Source of the DNA: Alphaproteobacteria bacterium
Lineage (GTDB): Bacteria; Pseudomonadota; Alphaproteobacteria; Rickettsiales; SXRF01
Direction: 5' to 3'
Assembly (NCBI GenBank): GCA_020054105.1
Contig: JAGVLW010000045.1
Coordinates: forward strand, 1-54,442
DNA: 54,442 nt
Within the stretch, counting starts at the first letter, position 1; each line of letters begins with the position of its first letter. This document shows positions 37,272 through 46,051 of the stretch, piece after piece. The notes under the pieces are model-generated. The model was given only the letters and a program-made list of their open reading frames with translations. It ran no database searches and was not told the origin of the DNA. The position numbers were made by a program, and so were the translations under genes.

Positions 37272-39992
37272 TTATGCTGCGGTGGCGCTGCGCTGACGAC
37301 GAAAACTGAATCTGCGCTCTCCCCATAGCCAAAGCAGGATGACGGCGGAAACGGCGATGACTCTCAGCCATTCGGCAGGGTTCAGCGGGTGCGTGGCGAA
37401 TAGGGTTTGCATCCAGGGCAGATAGGTAAAGGCAAGCTGGAACAGGATCACGCCGCCCGATGCCAGAATGACCGGCGCGTAATGCAATAACCAGTCCGAC
37501 TTCTGGTGCTTGCGTGGCGGGAAGTGTCCCCACAGATACCATATCTCGAACCATACCAGTCCATTGACAGCCATGGTGCGCGCGGCATCAACATTATCCG
37601 CGGCGCGCGCTTCGTAAAGGAACAGCCCGATGGTTCCGGCCGCGATCAGCGCCACATGCCATAGAAAAGAAAGAATGGCGGCGCGCGCGAAAAGCGGCGC
37701 TTGTAGCGGAAGCGGCGGATGACGCATGACAGACGCATCGTGCGGCGCGAAGGCGAAGGCGAGCGAGAGCGTTACCGCCGTCACCATATTGACCCACAGG
37801 ATTTGCAACGGCGTAATCGGCAGCGTGAATCCCGCCAGTACGGCCACGAGCAGCGTCAGCCCCTCCGCGCCGTCGGTCACCAGCATGAATTGGATGGTGC
37901 GCCGGATGTTGCGGGTAATGTTGCGGCCTTCCTCGATGGCGCGCTCGATACTGGCGAAATTATCGTCCGTCAGCACCAGGTCGGAGGCCTCCTTGGCCAC
38001 TTCCGTGCCAAGCCCGCCCATGGCGATGCCGATATCGGCAGTCTTCAATGCCGGCGCGTCATTGACGCCATCGCCGGTCATGGCCACCACTTCCCGGTTG
38101 GCTTGAAAGGCTTTTACCAGCCGCAGCTTATGCTCCGGATGCATGCGCGCGTAAATATTCACTTCTTCCACGGATTTCGCCAGCGCCTCATCCGAAAGCC
38201 GCTCGATATCCGCGCCCGTCATCACCCGGTCGCTGTCCGGAATGCCGAGCATTTTGCCAACGGCGGAAGCGGTCAGCACATGGTCGCCGGTAATCATCTT
38301 GACGGCGATGCCCGCATTCATGCAGGCGGCAATCGAGTCCCTTGCTTCCTCGCGCGGCGTATCCATGATGCCGAACAGGCCTAGCAGCGTCAGCCCCTCC
38401 CGCACGTCCTCATGCCGCAAATCGCGGTGCGATGCCGAGGCCCGGCGGCTGGCGACGGCCAGCACGCGCTTGCCTTCCTTCGCCAGCGCTGTCACCTGCG
38501 CTTTCCAATAGTCCGTATCGAGCTTTTGTTCCTTGCCACCGCCGTCCTGCTGTGCATCGCACATGGCCAGCACTTCCTCCGGCGCGCCCTTGACATAGAT
38601 CACGCCGCCTTCCGCGCCATGGTGCAGGGTCGCCATGTAGCGCGCCTCGGCGGAGAATGGGATGACATCGGTGCGGGACCATTCTTTCCGTATCGTTTCC
38701 AAGTCGTGTCCCGCCTTATGCGCAAAGGCCATCAGAGCACCCTCGGTCGGATCGCCGTTCAGCTCCCATATGCCCTTGCGCAATTTGAGCGTGGCGTCGT
38801 TATTCAGCAGGGCGGCGCAGCCCATATCGTAAACCGTGGGATGCTCCGCCAGTTCGATTTCTTTATCATCGAAGAAAATCGCGCCTTCCGCCGAGTAACC
38901 GATGCCGGTGATGAGGAATGATCGCTCGGCGGTGACGATATCGGTGACCGCCAGCTCATTTTTGGTCAGCGTGCCGGTCTTGTCGGTGCAGATGACGGTG
39001 ACGCTGCCTAGCGCCTCGATGACCGGCAGGTGCCGCACGATGGCGTTTTCACGCGCCATAGCGCGCACGCCGAGCGCCAGGGTGATGCTGATGACGGCGG
39101 GCAGCCCTTCGGGAATCGAGGATACGGCGATGCCGATCATTACCATGAACATTTCTTCTAGGGGAAGGCCGCGCACCATGATGCCGAACGCGAACACCGC
39201 CAGCGACAGCAGCACGATAAATCCCGCCAGCCAACGAGAGAAGCGTGCGAGCTTTAAGGTAAGCGGCGTCTGCGGCGCTTCGGCCTTGCCGACCATAGCG
39301 CTGATGCGGCCAATTTCCGTATGTTCGCCGGTGGCCACTACGACACCTTTGCCTTGTCCCGCTGTCACCAGCGTGCCGCTATAGGCCATGCAGCGGCGCT
39401 CTCCCAGCGGCGCATCTTCCGGCACGGGCTTTACCGATTTTTCCACGTCGAGCGATTCGCCGGTCAGAATCGATTCCTGCATCCGCAGGCTGTGCGTTTC
39501 CATCAAGCGCAGATCGGCGGGAACCTTATCGCCTGCCGCCAGGATGACAATATCACCCGGCACCAGCCTCTCAGCCGGAATGACGTGCTGCCCGCCGTCG
39601 CGCAGCACATTGGCATTGGCGGAAAGCAATCCCCGGATTGCGGCCAACGCTTTTTCCGCCTTGCTTTCCTGAATAAAGCCTATGGCCGCATTGATCAGCA
39701 CGACGCTTACAATCACAGCCATGTCCGTCCAATGCTGCGTTGCTCCGGTGACTACGGCTGCCGCCAACAGCACATAAATCAAGACATTATGAAACTGTCG
39801 CAGGAAGCGCCATGCTGCGGACACGGGCGTGACTTCCTGCACCGTATTCGCACCATAGAGCTTAAGACGCGATTCCGTTTCTTGCGCAGAAAGGCCGTGT
39901 GGATTACCCGCCACGACTTGCAGCGCTTCCTTTGCTGTCAATGCATGCCAAAGAGCATGTTCAATTGTCGATGATTCGGCGGCGTTGGTCAT
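37272..39992 (-). CDS. Cation-transporting P-type ATPase (P2-like)
   Basis: ICTDKTGTLTKNELAV, MTGDGVNDAPALKTADIGIAMG, EALQVVAGNPHGLSAQE N-terminal domain. Confidence 0.93.
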   Translation of the reverse strand: MTNAAESSTIEHALWHALTAKEALQVVAGNPHGLSAQETESRLKLYGANTVQEVTPVSAAWRFLRQFHNVLIYVLLAAAVVTGATQHWTDMAVIVSVVLINAAIGFIQESKAEKALAAIRGLLSANANVLRDGGQHVIPAERLVPGDIVILAAGDKVPADLRLMETHSLRMQESILTGESLDVEKSVKPVPEDAPLGERRCMAYSGTLVTAGQGKGVVVATGEHTEIGRISAMVGKAEAPQTPLTLKLARFSRWLAGFIVLLSLAVFAFGIMVRGLPLEEMFMVMIGIAVSSIPEGLPAVISITLALGVRAMARENAIVRHLPVIEALGSVTVICTDKTGTLTKNELAVTDIVTAERSFLITGIGYSAEGAIFFDDKEIELAEHPTVYDMGCAALLNNDATLKLRKGIWELNGDPTEGALMAFAHKAGHDLETIRKEWSRTDVIPFSAEARYMATLHHGAEGGVIYVKGAPEEVLAMCDAQQDGGGKEQKLDTDYWKAQVTALAKEGKRVLAVASRRASASHRDLRHEDVREGLTLLGLFGIMDTPREEARDSIAACMNAGIAVKMITGDHVLTASAVGKMLGIPDSDRVMTGADIERLSDEALAKSVEEVNIYARMHPEHKLRLVKAFQANREVVAMTGDGVNDAPALKTADIGIAMGGLGTEVAKEASDLVLTDDNFASIERAIEEGRNITRNIRRTIQFMLVTDGAEGLTLLVAVLAGFTLPITPLQILWVNMVTAVTLSLAFAFAPHDASVMRHPPLPLQAPLFARAAILSFLWHVALIAAGTIGLFLYEARAADNVDAARTMAVNGLVWFEIWYLWGHFPPRKHQKSDWLLHYAPVILASGGVILFQLAFTYLPWMQTLFATHPLNPAEWLRVIAVSAVILLWLWGERRFSFRRQRSATAA

Positions 39993-40492
39993 TCTTCACC
40001 ATGTTTTCTCTTCTTATTACTATGATGGTGCGGCAGCGACCAGAATTTCTCCATGGTGAGGTAAGTAAAGGATATTGTCCAGCCGATCATGACCAAGCCG
40101 TTCAGCACTTCCGCGCTGGCGAGCATGCGCAAATCCCGTGTCGGCATAATATCGCCTATGCCCAGCGACGCATAGGTCGAAGCGGAAAAATACAGCCGTT
40201 CGATAAAACTTTCGTAGTTAAACGCCGCCGCGCCGATGCTGCCGGTCAGCCTGCCGAAATCGGTAAAATTCTCCACAAGCAAATAGGCCCCGGCATAAAT
40301 CCAGATGCTGAGGATATGCGTGGCGAAAATGGGAACGATGATAAGCAGCACGCGCAGGCGCGGCGCGATGGTCAGGCGCGGCAGCAGAACCCAGACGTAG
40401 CGCAAAATTTCATAGGTAATCAGGCTGGTGATAAAGATCACCAGCAGGCTAATCAGCGACAAGGAAAGAAAGCTGGTAAACATAATGTGCAT
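39989..40492 (-). CDS. Two-TM ion-channel family protein
   Basis: YFSASTYASLGIGDIMPTRDLRMLASAEVLNGLVMIGWTISF pore-like motif. Confidence 0.75.
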   Translation of the reverse strand: MHIMFTSFLSLSLISLLVIFITSLITYEILRYVWVLLPRLTIAPRLRVLLIIVPIFATHILSIWIYAGAYLLVENFTDFGRLTGSIGAAAFNYESFIERLYFSASTYASLGIGDIMPTRDLRMLASAEVLNGLVMIGWTISFTYLTMEKFWSLPHHHSNKKRKHGEE

Positions 40493-40502
40493 GCCTTGCC
40501 GT

Positions 40503-40919
40503 TCATGCGTACATTTCCTGCAAGCGTTCATCCAAGAATTCCGTATCGCGGTTCGGCCGCTGCACTTCCGCTACGACGCGCCTGCGCACCGATTCTTTCA
40601 GCGTACCCCGGAAGCGGTATAAATCCTCGGCATCGCCCACCAGCATCAGCGTATCGAACTTGCCCGCCGCCAGTGCTGATTCGAGATGTTCGTTAGCCCG
40701 CTCGATATTCATGCCGTCATGCGCATGGGAAAAGGAAGGCAGGAATGCAAGCCCCTTCATAAGCGGCTTTTCCAGCAGCGATACATGATCGCCGTCAATC
40801 GTTACCAGCCATGTCCGCTTGAGCTTTATTGCGGGGCTACGATCATAAGAAGTGGCATACTTTCCGTGGGATGTATCAGTTTGAGCATAAAACATGGCTT
40901 TTTTATCTCCTTTATGCAT
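40503..40919 (-). CDS. Host-attachment-like protein
   Basis: WLVTIDGDHVSLLEK...DTLMLVGDAEDLYRFRGTLKESVRRRVVAEV. Confidence 0.5.
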   Translation of the reverse strand: MHKGDKKAMFYAQTDTSHGKYATSYDRSPAIKLKRTWLVTIDGDHVSLLEKPLMKGLAFLPSFSHAHDGMNIERANEHLESALAAGKFDTLMLVGDAEDLYRFRGTLKESVRRRVVAEVQRPNRDTEFLDERLQEMYA

Positions 40920-41088
40920 AGGGTGATGGAATTCACGGTCACTCGAACTTATCTATCTGAAACATATTCTTTTGCCGGTAGATTTGATTTTTATCAAATC
41001 GGATAATTTTGAATTGTGGCAATGAAGAGATGCTTTAGACCCGGCGCATGAGCGCTGGAAATATTCTTAAAAATTACAAGGAGGTTTT

Positions 41089-41583
41089 ATGGCCCAGCAA
41101 GCAAAGAAAACAACGCATACTCACACCCAAACGAAGCCATCCGTAATCAGGATTGCGGAACCGGCGGAAAAAGCGATCGAGATGGGACGAGAGAATATGG
41201 AAAACTTGATGCGCGGCACCGATGCCTTCAACCGGGTAGCGGGCGAACTTGCCGATGTCTGCTCCGATAACATCACCGCCTGTATCGAATCCGGTAGCAA
41301 GGTATCCCGTATCTTCCAGAATCTCGGCAATGAGATCATGGAATCTGGCAACCGAGCGCTCTCCGACTGCGCGGAGTTTTCGCGGGAAGCGCTTGCCTGC
41401 CGCACCATCAAGGATGTGGTAAACTTGCAGAGCAAGGCGGCTCAACAGATGCTCGACAATTATTTTGCAGAAGCCAGCAAACTGTCCGAAATGTTGTTCG
41501 AGAGTTGCAACGAGGCGCTGGAGCCACTCAACGAACAAACTGCTATGGCTTCCGAGCAAATCCGCAAGGCGATGGCGGCTTAG
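41089..41583 (+). CDS. Phasin family protein
   Basis: MENLMRGTDAFNRVAGELADVCSDNITACIESGSKVSRIFQNLGNEIMESGNRALSDCAEFSREALACRTIKDVVNLQSKAAQQMLDNY. Confidence 0.85.
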   Translation: MAQQAKKTTHTHTQTKPSVIRIAEPAEKAIEMGRENMENLMRGTDAFNRVAGELADVCSDNITACIESGSKVSRIFQNLGNEIMESGNRALSDCAEFSREALACRTIKDVVNLQSKAAQQMLDNYFAEASKLSEMLFESCNEALEPLNEQTAMASEQIRKAMAA

Positions 41584-41590
41584 CCGTCGC

Positions 41591-41926
41591 CTAGATTTCG
41601 GAGCGCGACGTGACGATGGCTTCCAGGTCATTCGCAGCAGCGATGACGGCATGCGGCGCGACCGCCGTGCATGCGGGATCGAGCGTATCGGCCAGATAAT
41701 CCTCGCAGTCGCAGGCGATTTGTAGCTTGAGCAGGATTCCCCGCAGTGACGCTGTCGGCTTATATAAGAACGCCCGTAACGCCTTGCGCGCTTTCTTTTC
41801 CGCTTTCAGAAACCGCGGATGGGTGAAATCTTCGTCCACCTCATCATACACGCAATTGGCATTGAACTCCTCGATGCACCAGGCGGTGTATAAATCGAGG
41901 ATAATGGGGTCGCTATTTTGCTTCAT
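41591..41926 (-). CDS. Hypothetical protein
   Basis: Intact ORF linked to downstream-oriented XRE/membrane pair. Confidence 0.5.
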   Translation of the reverse strand: MKQNSDPIILDLYTAWCIEEFNANCVYDEVDEDFTHPRFLKAEKKARKALRAFLYKPTASLRGILLKLQIACDCEDYLADTLDPACTAVAPHAVIAAANDLEAIVTSRSEI

Positions 41927-42158
41927 GGTATTCCTTTCTCTTTTTTCTATGCCGGCTATGCCATGCCAGCTTGGCGCCGATCAGCAGGCCGAGACCGATG
42001 CAAATCCACAGCATGGTATTGGGTGCGATCCAGCCCAGCGACACCAGCACCCATGCGCCGCCGAAATAGAATCCTATCGAGCCTAGATAAAATCCGATCA
42101 GAAAATCCCCCAGCGGCGATTCCTTCGGCTCCGGCTCTCCATACACGCGGTAGCCCAT
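41913..42158 (-). CDS. Small membrane protein paired with XRE regulator
   Basis: MGYRVYGEPEPKESPLGDFLIGFYLGSIGFYFGGAWVLVSLGW...; begins right after the XRE stop. Confidence 0.65.
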   Translation of the reverse strand: MGYRVYGEPEPKESPLGDFLIGFYLGSIGFYFGGAWVLVSLGWIAPNTMLWICIGLGLLIGAKLAWHSRHRKKRKEYHEAK

Positions 42159-42159
42159 A

Positions 42160-42531
42160 TCAGCCTCCGTCCGCCACGGCGCGCACCAGGTCGCAGATCT
42201 GCTTACGCACGGCTTCCGAGCGGATGCGCTCGAAATTATGAACCAGGTGGATTGCCTTGCGGCTTGGAATGGGAAGCGCAGCTTCATGGTCGGATGATGT
42301 CAGACCGTCGAAAAGTTCCTCGATGCTGCATTCGAATATTTTACTCAGTTGCACCAGTTTGGCCGGAGAGATGGCGTTGAGGCCTTTTTCGTATTTTTGC
42401 ACCTGCTGGAACGTAACGCCGAGAGCCTTCGCCAGTGCTGCCTGGCTGAACCCCATCAGGGAACGCCGGGTGCGGACATTTTTTCCAATGCTGATGTTGA
42501 CTGTCTTTTCCTGCACGCCGCTCCCACCCAA
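42160..42531 (-). CDS. XRE-family HTH regulator
   Basis: IGKNVRTRRSLMGFSQAALAKALGVTFQQVQKYEKGLNAISPAKLVQLSKIF; paralog of 33969..34352. Confidence 0.9.
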   Translation of the reverse strand: MGGSGVQEKTVNISIGKNVRTRRSLMGFSQAALAKALGVTFQQVQKYEKGLNAISPAKLVQLSKIFECSIEELFDGLTSSDHEAALPIPSRKAIHLVHNFERIRSEAVRKQICDLVRAVADGG

Positions 42532-42534
42532 TCC

Positions 42535-42570
42535 GGTGAATCTGCGAGGCTTTCGCTTCGCAGATTCACC
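42535..42570. repeat. Perfect 13-bp inverted repeat (hairpin)
   Basis: GGTGAATCTGCGA-10 nt-TCGCAGATTCACC. Confidence 0.85.
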
Positions 42571-42617
42571 TATTAACTCTTGGATTGCACCAGCCGGTTA
42601 GCGGCATGGTGCCGGGA

Positions 42618-42757
42618 GCTGTAATCGCCTTAATACGGGCGCAGGCTTATTCCCCTCGCGGGTATTGTATTCGGCCTACTCCCGACGCAAATGCGCACGG
42701 AAGCAGGGCTTGTTTGATACGAGCCTACTCAAATCGCAGTATTAAGGGGATTACAGC
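42618..42757. repeat. 19-bp inverted repeat (1 mismatch) enclosing ~100 nt
   Basis: GCTGTAATCGCCTTAATAC at 42618-42636 and GTATTAAGGGGATTACAGC at 42739-42757. Confidence 0.85.
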
Positions 42758-42867
42758 CCCCTCGGAAACGACTGTACCGTAGGAGTGCGCTTGAAGTCAA
42801 AAACTATAGAGAACAAAGACAAAGGCTTCTCTTTATAGAATTCCGTAACTGCTTTATAAACGTATGC

Positions 42868-43917
42868 ATGAACCAAGGCATCTTTCACGCATTGCTGGCC
42901 GCTATCCTATTTGGGGCCAGCACGCCCTTCGCCAAGCTGCTGGTCGGGGAAATCCCGCCGGTGATGCTGGCGGGGTTGCTTTACGGCGGCTCCGGCCTGG
43001 GCTTGTCCTTCTGGATGTTGCTGCGCAAAACCGGACGAAAACAGAAAGCCGTCGCTCACTTAACCAGGCGGGATGCGCCATGGCTGGCAGGCGCGATCAT
43101 CGCGGGCGGTATTGCCGCGCCGGTGCTGCTGATGTTTGGCATTGCCTTGATTCCTGCCTCCAGCGCATCGCTGCTGCTGAATCTCGAAGGCGTGTTTACG
43201 GCGCTGCTGGCGTGGTTCGTATTCAAGGAAAATTTCGACCGGCGCATTTTTATCGGCATGGCCTTTATCATCGCGGCCGGTGTGCTGCTCTCCTGGCAGG
43301 AAGGGCAAGTCAGCGGCATCCCATGGGGAGGGCTGCTAGTCGCCGCCGCATGCCTGTGCTGGGGCATCGATAATAATCTTACCCGCAAAGTATCAGCCAG
43401 CGATCCGCTACAGATTGCCGCCATTAAAGGCAGCGTGGCCGGAGTGGTCAATCTCAGCATTGCTGTGGCGATGGGTGCGGCATGGCCGGGAGCAGCCAGC
43501 ATCGCACAGGCGGCGATTGTCGGGCTGGCGGGCTATGGCATTAGCCTGGTGTTGTTCGTGCTGGCGCTGCGCAATCTTGGCACCGCGCGCACGGGAGCCT
43601 ATTTCTCGGTCGCGCCGTTCTTCGGAGCGGTGGTATCCTTGCTGCTGTTGCACGAAAGCCCATCGCCGCCGTTCTGGATTGCCGGCGTATTGATGGCTGC
43701 CGGCATCTGGCTGCACCTGACCGAGCGGCATGAGCACGAACATACGCACGAGGAAATAGCGCATGAGCACGAACATGTGCATGACGAACATCACCGGCAT
43801 GAGCATGACTTTTCGTGGGACGACGCCGAGCCGCATACCCATCCCCATCGGCATGCGCGGCTAACGCACAGCCATCCGCATTATCCCGACATTCATCATC
43901 GGCACAGCCACGGCTAA
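42868..43917 (+). CDS. EamA/DMT-family transporter with His-rich C-terminal tail
   Basis: 10-TM EamA pattern; tail HEHEHTHEEIAHEHEHVHDEHHRHEHDFSWDDAEPHTHPHRH...HHRHSHG. Confidence 0.88.
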   Translation: MNQGIFHALLAAILFGASTPFAKLLVGEIPPVMLAGLLYGGSGLGLSFWMLLRKTGRKQKAVAHLTRRDAPWLAGAIIAGGIAAPVLLMFGIALIPASSASLLLNLEGVFTALLAWFVFKENFDRRIFIGMAFIIAAGVLLSWQEGQVSGIPWGGLLVAAACLCWGIDNNLTRKVSASDPLQIAAIKGSVAGVVNLSIAVAMGAAWPGAASIAQAAIVGLAGYGISLVLFVLALRNLGTARTGAYFSVAPFFGAVVSLLLLHESPSPPFWIAGVLMAAGIWLHLTERHEHEHTHEEIAHEHEHVHDEHHRHEHDFSWDDAEPHTHPHRHARLTHSHPHYPDIHHRHSHG

Positions 43918-44047
43918 CGTTTTGCGTCATTTTTAAGCTCAACCATAAGTATGCAATAAACCAATTGTATTAACGTATAAGTTGTATATAATTATCAGCC
44001 CACAACCGTATTGAAAGTGAGTAACTTAAAACCAAGGGGAGGCAGAC

Positions 44048-44383
44048 ATGATCCGGCAATCTTACATGGATTTCGTCACGATGTTCGGGGATCTGAATCC
44101 TTTCGAGCTCGATCATCTTTGCGAAGCCATATTCAGCAAACTCGAAGATACCACGGCGAACAACGGTGCCGCCGCAAAGCTGCCGTTCACGCTGCCGGAT
44201 GTGGAGTATGCCCTCACTAAAGCCATGCGCGATGTCCAGCTTCAACTGGCGCAGACCAAGATGGATGAAGCGAAAATGCAGATGGAAAAAGCAAAGTCCC
44301 TAACCTTTATGCCGCGCAAGGTGACGGAAGAAGATATCCGGAATACCGCTCAGAAAAAGGTGGTTGGCATCAACGGCACCTGA
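44048..44383 (+). CDS. Undescribed small protein, family A paralog 3
   Basis: MIRQSYMDFVTMFGDLNPFELDHLCEAIFSKLED...LPDVEYALTKAMRDVQLQLAQTKMDEAKMQMEKAKSLTFMPRKVTEED. Confidence 0.8.
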   Translation: MIRQSYMDFVTMFGDLNPFELDHLCEAIFSKLEDTTANNGAAAKLPFTLPDVEYALTKAMRDVQLQLAQTKMDEAKMQMEKAKSLTFMPRKVTEEDIRNTAQKKVVGINGT

Positions 44384-44406
44384 ACGTCATTGGCTTCGCT
44401 GCATAT

Positions 44407-44904
44407 TTAATACCGCTTCAAGATCGCCTGCATTTGAATGATTTCCCGTGACTGCGACTCGGTAATGGCTTTGCACAAATCCAAGATTTCAGGATCGGTA
44501 ACCGAGGCTTGTCGGCACATTAAAATTGCGGCTGAATGGTGAGGAATCATTGCCCTGAGGAATTGCTCATTGCCTACCCAGGCCTGCGCACGGACGGCAT
44601 AGAACGCACCGAAAAACAGCACAGCAAAAACTGCATATAAAGCGAGGTTCATCTGCCTGTTCTGGTACATATGGCGCATGGCAATCAGCATCACCAATGC
44701 CATCGGCGCTACCATCATAAGCGTCATGTAAAGCGTGTTGGTATTGAGATAAAGATGCTGGACAGTATCGAGCATGGCGTACATCACGAAGAACATGATG
44801 ACGCCATCGATGGCCAGCTCTATGGCGAGATTTGTGTAATGTGATTTTGTGGTTTTTCTATCTGTCGAATGCATTGAGTGATTTACACTGGCGCTATGTA
44901 ACAT
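44407..44904 (-). CDS. DUF305 family protein
   Basis: FLRAMIPHHSAAILMCRQASVTDPEILDLCKAITESQSREIIQMQAIL. Confidence 0.88.
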   Translation of the reverse strand: MLHSASVNHSMHSTDRKTTKSHYTNLAIELAIDGVIMFFVMYAMLDTVQHLYLNTNTLYMTLMMVAPMALVMLIAMRHMYQNRQMNLALYAVFAVLFFGAFYAVRAQAWVGNEQFLRAMIPHHSAAILMCRQASVTDPEILDLCKAITESQSREIIQMQAILKRY

Positions 44905-45176
44905 AAAACCTCTCTTTCATACCGTTTCAGCCGGACTCCTTCTTGAGGTTAGAATGGCGGAAATTCTATCCACCTTAGAAAAAGATACGATGCGAATGCC
45001 ATGGTGAAATGAGTTGCGGGAAGTAAAAGTCTCATAAATTCAGCTACTAAATATGCAGATACACTGCTCCTTCCAATCCAGCCTATCTTGCCAAAATACC
45101 CACTAATCTCTGGTTTTCCTCCCCATAATTGGTATAACCTGCTAAAATCCAATGGATTCCTCTTTCGCAGGATTTT

Positions 45177-45205
45177 TGAGGGATGCGCGGGTTTGCTGCG
45201 TATAA
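45177..45205 (+). promoter_or_regulatory. ECF-type promoter P5 (TGAGGGAT-N14-CGTATAA)
   Basis: Consensus match ~40 nt upstream of second anti-sigma gene. Confidence 0.8.
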
Positions 45206-45245
45206 ACTATACAAAGCTCAGCAAAACCGTACCGTAGGAGTCATT

Positions 45246-45596
45246 ATGTTCAAGAAATCTCTCGACAAGCTACTGGAGATGCATTTTCGCCATCAGCCCG
45301 ATTATAGCCGTTTGGATCGGCTGGAGCAGGACGTCTGGCGGCGCATCCGCGCGCGCCAGGATGACGCCCGGGCCGCCCGGCTGGATGATGTCATCGGCGT
45401 GTTCGCCGTGCCGCAGTTCCGGCTGGCTTCCTTCGCGCTGGCACTAGCCTTGAGCCTTGCCATCAGCCCGCTATTTCCCCCACCGTCACCCGCGCAGGCC
45501 TTCTCGCCCGCACAGGCGATGGGGCTTGACCTGTTCAGCCCCCACGCGCCTTATCTTCCTTCCACCGTATTTGAGAACGGCAAGAACCATCTATGA
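45246..45596 (+). CDS. Anti-sigma factor (CnrY-like), copy 2
   Basis: SRLDRLEQDVWRRIRARQDD..., single TM; paralog of 32577..32915. Confidence 0.7.
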   Translation: MFKKSLDKLLEMHFRHQPDYSRLDRLEQDVWRRIRARQDDARAARLDDVIGVFAVPQFRLASFALALALSLAISPLFPPPSPAQAFSPAQAMGLDLFSPHAPYLPSTVFENGKNHL

Positions 45597-46051
45597 AAAA
45601 ACCCTACGCCCAGGCTCTATTATTTGTTTTGCTGCTGGCGGCGACCATTGTCGGCGGGTTGTATATAGGCCAGCAATACCTGCGCGATAGCCAGCAGCCG
45701 CACGACCATGATAAGCCCACCGCGCTTCATCAATATTTCCATGAGCAGCTGCATATCACCGAGGCGCAGGGTAAGGCGCTGACCGAGATTGAGCACCGCT
45801 ACCGGGAGAAGCGGAAATATCTGGAAGAGAAAATCAAGCTCGGCAACATGGAACTGGCGAATGCCATCAGCCAGGACGGCAAGTACAGCCCCCGCGTGCA
45901 GGCGGCGATCGACAGCATCCATGCCACGATGGGCGAGATGCAGAAATCCACTATCGAGCATCTGTTCGAAATGCAGACGGTGCTGACGCCGGAACAGAAC
46001 CAGAAAATGAACCAGATGATTACCGATGCGCTCTACCACTCCCAGCCATGA
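45593..46051 (+). CDS. Periplasmic metal sensor (CnrX-like), copy 2
   Basis: HDHDKPTALHQYFHEQLHITEAQ...KSTIEHLFEMQTVLTPEQNQKM. Confidence 0.75.
   Translation: MKKPYAQALLFVLLLAATIVGGLYIGQQYLRDSQQPHDHDKPTALHQYFHEQLHITEAQGKALTEIEHRYREKRKYLEEKIKLGNMELANAISQDGKYSPRVQAAIDSIHATMGEMQKSTIEHLFEMQTVLTPEQNQKMNQMITDALYHSQP

Noticed and set aside
44949-45152. 67-aa minus-strand ORF near P5
   Set aside because: Short hydrophobic ORF in an AT-rich intergenic region without a clear SD or recognisable homology
42774-45241. Shared 13-mer GTACCGTAGGAGT at 42774 and 45229
   Set aside because: Expected by chance among 54 kb of sequence and includes an SD-like core
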